NCBI GenBank assembly: GCA_012270865.1
Contig: JAAXHL010000183.1
Coordinates: 1 to 63,095, forward strand
Length of the DNA stretch: 63,095 bases
Direction of reading: 5' to 3'
Origin: Candidatus Poribacteria bacterium
Lineage (GTDB): Bacteria > Poribacteria > WGA-4E > WGA-3G
Shown: positions 60,491-63,095 of the stretch, in pieces
Numbering within the stretch: position 1 is the first letter of the stretch
Layout of the letters: every line of letters begins with the position of its first letter
Position numbers and translations under genes: made by a program
The notes under the pieces: model-generated
Told to the model about the DNA's origin: nothing
Databases searched by the model: none
What the model saw: only the letters and a program-made list of their open reading frames with translations

Positions 60491-60548
60491 TGACGAATCA
60501 AATCTCTTGGAATATCAGTATAGACAACGCGGATTTCAACTTTGGTAA
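60491..60548 (+). pseudogene. Degraded copy of the aldehyde dehydrogenase 3' end
   Basis: GACGAATCAAATCTCTTGG (60492-60510) is identical to 56227-56245 near the end of the dehydrogenase gene. Then EYQYRQRGFQLW and a stop follow, matching its LYRQRAFQFG end after a deletion of about 25 bases. So the last 75 bases of that gene exist again 4.2 kb downstream, diverged and broken. Confidence 0.65.
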
Positions 60549-60648
60549 CACTTAAAAAAATTAACTTTTCGACCTGATGAGTGATTTGGAAATTTCGCAA
60601 AAAAATAAAAATTGCGCCTAACTTAACCACTTCCAAACGGAGGTTGAT

Positions 60649-61626
60649 ATGACAGAAATATGGAGCGGAGTATGGCAGGGTCGGTACTCCACAGAGTATA
60701 CAGGATATATCAGTGAACTACGGAAGCTAATGCCTACTTTCACGATTTCGGATTTTCATATAGGAAAGGGCGTAAACAAATACTTAAACCTCATAGCGCG
60801 GGAACCCTTAGATGAAGCTGATCTCGGGAATGAGGTTGACACCATGAATAGTTTCCGTATACCGATTGCTGCTGTTAGTAATGACTATCAACGCAGCCTG
60901 TACAGGGGACGCAGACAAGGTTATAAACTCGTTCAACATCATGAGATGCTTGACAGTGTCCTGGGAAAATTGAAGGTATTCAGTCATAGAAGAGAACAAG
61001 ACAACATTTTTGAAGATTCCAGATTTCGTGCAATCCCTCTTACAGATCCTGCATCTCTTGATGCAAAACTGAAGATATCCGAATATGGAGCACGCGTACG
61101 AATTGAATTTCTTGTGCCTAATTACGAGTTTTATCATGACGATGGAAAACCCAGCATTCTCAAAGTAATTTGCCTCAACTCCGTAGATCGAAGTATAGCT
61201 TTAAGGATCAGTCTATCTTTGGAGCGTGAATTTTCTGATGGAATTTTTATCGCCGGATTCCACAGAACTCACGATCAAGAACTTGAAGATTGGGCAGTCG
61301 AAAAATTTTTCAATGATGAATTTCATCGATTTTCAAACGGAGAGTGGATCAAACAGACCATCCCTGAAGAGCGGGTTGAAGATTTGCTTGGAAAATACTT
61401 CACGGATTTGGATATCCAGAAAATACGGGATCTTTATGCAAAACTTATAGCAGCCCTTGATGAAGCAGAATCTCGTTTACTGTTAATGGCAAGCGAAGTA
61501 AATTACCTGCTATTTCGTCAAGCACTAAGTGCCTTGGTTCATGAGCAAGAAACGTTACATTTACAAGATCAAAAAATGGGAAAGATTTTGGACATGCTGG
61601 CTGAGACTTTGAAAGAAGAAACATAA
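60649..61626 (+). CDS. Unknown protein, DUF932-like
   Basis: The 325-residue protein is AT-rich in codon use. MNSFRIPIAAVSNDYQRSLY and GYKLVQHHEMLDSVLGKLKV resemble the V-x-x-x-Y-x-x-V-x-H-x-E core of DUF932, a family seen in phages, plasmids and accessory regions. The C-terminus is helical and charged (ALDEAESRLLLMASEVNYLL). GGAGG precedes ATG 60649. The family match is by pattern only and its function is unknown. It lies in the accessory right end with other small genes. Confidence 0.6.
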   Translation: MTEIWSGVWQGRYSTEYTGYISELRKLMPTFTISDFHIGKGVNKYLNLIAREPLDEADLGNEVDTMNSFRIPIAAVSNDYQRSLYRGRRQGYKLVQHHEMLDSVLGKLKVFSHRREQDNIFEDSRFRAIPLTDPASLDAKLKISEYGARVRIEFLVPNYEFYHDDGKPSILKVICLNSVDRSIALRISLSLEREFSDGIFIAGFHRTHDQELEDWAVEKFFNDEFHRFSNGEWIKQTIPEERVEDLLGKYFTDLDIQKIRDLYAKLIAALDEAESRLLLMASEVNYLLFRQALSALVHEQETLHLQDQKMGKILDMLAETLKEET

Positions 61627-61719
61627 AAAAAACACACAAAAGTGTATGTAAAGGTATCGGATGGCTCTGTGTTCGGGGCTGGCGGTTCTCGGTTAATCTG
61701 TTAGGAGGTAGTAAAAAAG

Positions 61720-61929
61720 ATGAGCCAATTGACTGATGAACAACGAAAACAATTTGCTGAGGATATTGTAAAGGAGAAAACCGACCACTTTATCAACCTT
61801 TGCAAAAAGATGGTAGACAACCCACCAAAAAGCAATACGAACCTTCGGATGAAATTAGAAGAAATGGAAAAATCGATCAACCATATCCAAGGTGCCATGA
61901 AAACACTGGAACGCTGGTTGGGGCGTTGA
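61720..61929 (+). CDS. Small helical protein of unknown function
   Basis: The 69-residue protein is almost entirely helical and charged: SQLTDEQRKQFAEDIVKEKT, KKMVDNPPKSNTN and KLEEMEKSINHIQGAMKTLE with a likely coiled coil. GGAGG nine bases before the ATG is a good RBS. It lies nine bases before the next gene and could be its partner. I know no family. Confidence 0.6.
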   Translation: MSQLTDEQRKQFAEDIVKEKTDHFINLCKKMVDNPPKSNTNLRMKLEEMEKSINHIQGAMKTLERWLGR

Positions 61930-61938
61930 AAGGATTAT

Positions 61939-62292
61939 TTGCCAATGACAGGAACAGTTATTATAACAAAAAGGGGTGACTCAATTAGTGTTCATCCCCA
62001 TAATTACACGAAGAATAAACTGTATTGGTGTTTTAGTGTAGACGTTGAACGGTATACGTACATAGCACAACCTAAAATTAGGTATAATGCGGAAATTACA
62101 GCCAAAAAACTTGATTATTCGGGTCCTCCATACACTCCGAAAATTGTTGAAGAACTTGTTATCTTTCGATCTAATGGAGGGAGCCTTAATGTGGTTGATG
62201 AAGCACATACGCTTTTACAAAGTCTTTTACAGGCTATTGATAACGGAGATCCTGTTTGGGATGTACGCGATGAAACGAACAAGTTAACTTAA
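61939..62292 (+). CDS. Unknown small protein
   Basis: The 117-residue frame starts at TTG 61939, or at ATG 61945 two codons on; AAAGGA upstream fits the TTG better. It reads GTVIITKRGDSISVHPHNYT, CFSVDVERYTYIAQPKIRYN and LVIFRSNGGSLNVVDEAHT, mixed beta strands with a final helix. It is AT-rich and follows the small helical protein closely, suggesting a two-gene unit. No family is recognised. Confidence 0.55.
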   Translation: MPMTGTVIITKRGDSISVHPHNYTKNKLYWCFSVDVERYTYIAQPKIRYNAEITAKKLDYSGPPYTPKIVEELVIFRSNGGSLNVVDEAHTLLQSLLQAIDNGDPVWDVRDETNKLT

Positions 62293-62446
62293 CAAAATAG
62301 ACCAAACATTAAGTTAGGGAGGAGGATAGGCACGTTCAGACATACAGGTTTTAGAATAATAGCAATGGTTACTAAATTGGAGGGTGACGGGCGTGCTTTC
62401 GCACATCTTAATGAAAGCACTAGAGCGTTCGGTTGGGAGTTAAATT

Positions 62447-62554
62447 GTGGATAAATCAACGCTTTTTCGGGTGGCGACACTGCTCACTTTATTGCCTACT
62501 TTAGTTGTACTGGCGATACTCATTTGGTTCTTGTTGTTCTCAACTTCAAAATAA
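62447..62554 (+). CDS. 35-residue single-span membrane protein
   Basis: GTG 62447 to TAA 62554 encodes MDKSTLFRVATLLTLLPTLV and then VLAILIWFLLFSTSK, one transmembrane helix with a short charged start. GGGAG lies eight bases upstream. It ends 13 bases before the next gene, so it may be co-expressed with it. Size and hydrophobicity are typical of small membrane or leader-type proteins. The stretch 62293-62446 before it holds no gene I can support. Confidence 0.5.
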   Translation: MDKSTLFRVATLLTLLPTLVVLAILIWFLLFSTSK

Positions 62555-62567
62555 AAGGGGAATTTAT

Positions 62568-63092
62568 ATGAAAAACAAAGTCGTATTTTTTATTTTAGGT
62601 ACTTTAGTCGCCACTATCGCCTATTTCGCAGGCGATTTTGAACCGTTGACAGCACAAGAAGATAAGCCTACAAAATCAGACTATTTAGACTATCTAAAAG
62701 TTGGCCTTTTAGAGGTTGATACAGCAATTTTTGGACTTGTCGGGAACAAAGGGCGTATCCAGATAGGTACGAACGCTGGATTTCCACGTATACGTTTGGA
62801 GGGTCCTAATGGTGGTGCCGTAGGGCTGATGATAGACGCAGAAGGAGCACCAACGCTAGTTCTCCAAGCAAAAGGTGAAGATTCTCCTGCTGTATTACTT
62901 GTAACAGTAGATGAAGATTCTGGACATATAGAATTAACCCAAGGGGGTGAAGACTTCCCCAGTATAAAAATGTTTGTTAATGAAGAAAGCGCGGGCGTAG
63001 GATATGCTAGTCAGCAGAAACGCCCAGAATCCGAAGTTAAGATTGTCGTCGGTGGTAAACATGCAGGGATTCTAGTGTTCTGTCACATCTAA
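62568..63092 (+). CDS. Exported protein with beta-rich repeats, cut by the right end
   Basis: The 174-residue frame begins with an N-terminal signal or anchor (KVVFFILGTLVATIAYFAG), then acidic spacer and repeated strands: GRIQIGTNAGFPRIRLEGPN, LMIDAEGAPTLVLQAKGED and IELTQGGEDFPSIKMFVN. These resemble beta-helix or collagen-tail type repeats. The last seven codons (VFCHI and stop) come from the terminal inverted repeat, so the true C-terminus is missing. GGGG upstream supports ATG 62568. Confidence 0.65.
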   Translation: MKNKVVFFILGTLVATIAYFAGDFEPLTAQEDKPTKSDYLDYLKVGLLEVDTAIFGLVGNKGRIQIGTNAGFPRIRLEGPNGGAVGLMIDAEGAPTLVLQAKGEDSPAVLLVTVDEDSGHIELTQGGEDFPSIKMFVNEESAGVGYASQQKRPESEVKIVVGGKHAGILVFCHI

Positions 63093-63095
63093 GTT
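63072..63095. mobile_element. Right terminal inverted repeat, probable IS end
   Basis: CTAGTGTTCTGTCACATCTA plus AGTT is the exact reverse complement of bases 1-24. It interrupts the frame of the preceding gene right after a TA. With the left end it suggests that a TA-targeting insertion sequence flanks both sides of the contig. Confidence 0.6.

Noticed and set aside
1..63095. tRNA or rRNA genes
   Set aside because: I found no cloverleaf with a CCA-type end or rRNA-like conserved stretch by eye; a tRNA scan would settle it.

Overview
The window looks like a contig from an uncultured bacterium of the Candidatus Poribacteria type. I infer this from gene content, not from a marker gene: several Gfo/Idh/MocA oxidoreductases, a ThuA-like protein, five phytanoyl-CoA-dioxygenase-like (PhyH) genes, WD40 and LamG proteins, PQQ-type propellers, a sulfatase, and a very large TPR-LamG protein. 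Base composition is close to 50% GC in most genes and clearly more AT-rich in a few accessory blocks. I recognised no rRNA, tRNA or CRISPR array. Both ends carry the same 24-bp sequence in inverted orientation, each meeting unique sequence at a TA. This is what a contig bounded by two copies of a TA-targeting insertion sequence would show; the genes at both ends (WD40 at left, a small exported protein at right) are cut there.

Layout. 0-9.95 kb: metabolic genes (Gfo/Idh/MocA x3, ThuA-like, Mrp/NBP35 ATPase, SelA-like PLP enzyme, a pair of small membrane paralogues, serine carboxypeptidase S10) and a 600-bp repeat-filled gap. 9.97-12.3 kb: an OLD-like ATPase-TOPRIM gene, a polyamine-type GNAT and a gene remnant. 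12.5-15.9 kb: MacA/MacB-like export pair without its ATPase. 15.9-23 kb: an SDR without the usual Tyr, a PhyH-HEAT fusion preceded by an antitoxin remnant, a class III aminotransferase, a tandem PhyH duplication, a small membrane protein and a HAD phosphatase. 23-32.7 kb: carbohydrate genes (two GH43/GH32-like propellers, a GH32, an aldo/keto reductase, an MFS transporter, a cupin) with a WD40 protein and a zinc-finger/APH-like fusion. 33-42.6 kb: one 3182-residue TPR protein. 43.2-44.9 kb: an AT-rich AAA ATPase plus PIN-nuclease pair, the best candidate for an undescribed defence-type module. 45-56.3 kb: a ThDP enzyme, a LamG protein, a PhyH, an operon of two PQQ propellers, a lipoprotein and an AMP-forming ligase, then an SMP-30-like propeller and an aldehyde/acyl-CoA dehydrogenase. 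56.4-63 kb: a DUF4258/DUF2283 toxin-antitoxin-like pair, a sulfatase, an M19 dipeptidase, a small-protein/retropepsin pair, a DUF932-like gene and several small AT-rich unknown genes.

Intergenic DNA is rich in short dispersed elements. These include hairpins with a GGTT(n)AACC core whose stems change in a compensated way, REP-like GTAGGAGCGAG repeats, GTAGGTTGGGTTGA elements, degenerate CTGATAACTG-type repeats, and a roughly 95-bp leader repeat ending in CCGCAAGGTAAAATTAAAA that supplies the ribosome binding site of some genes. Promoters often have an extended -10 (TGnTATAAT).
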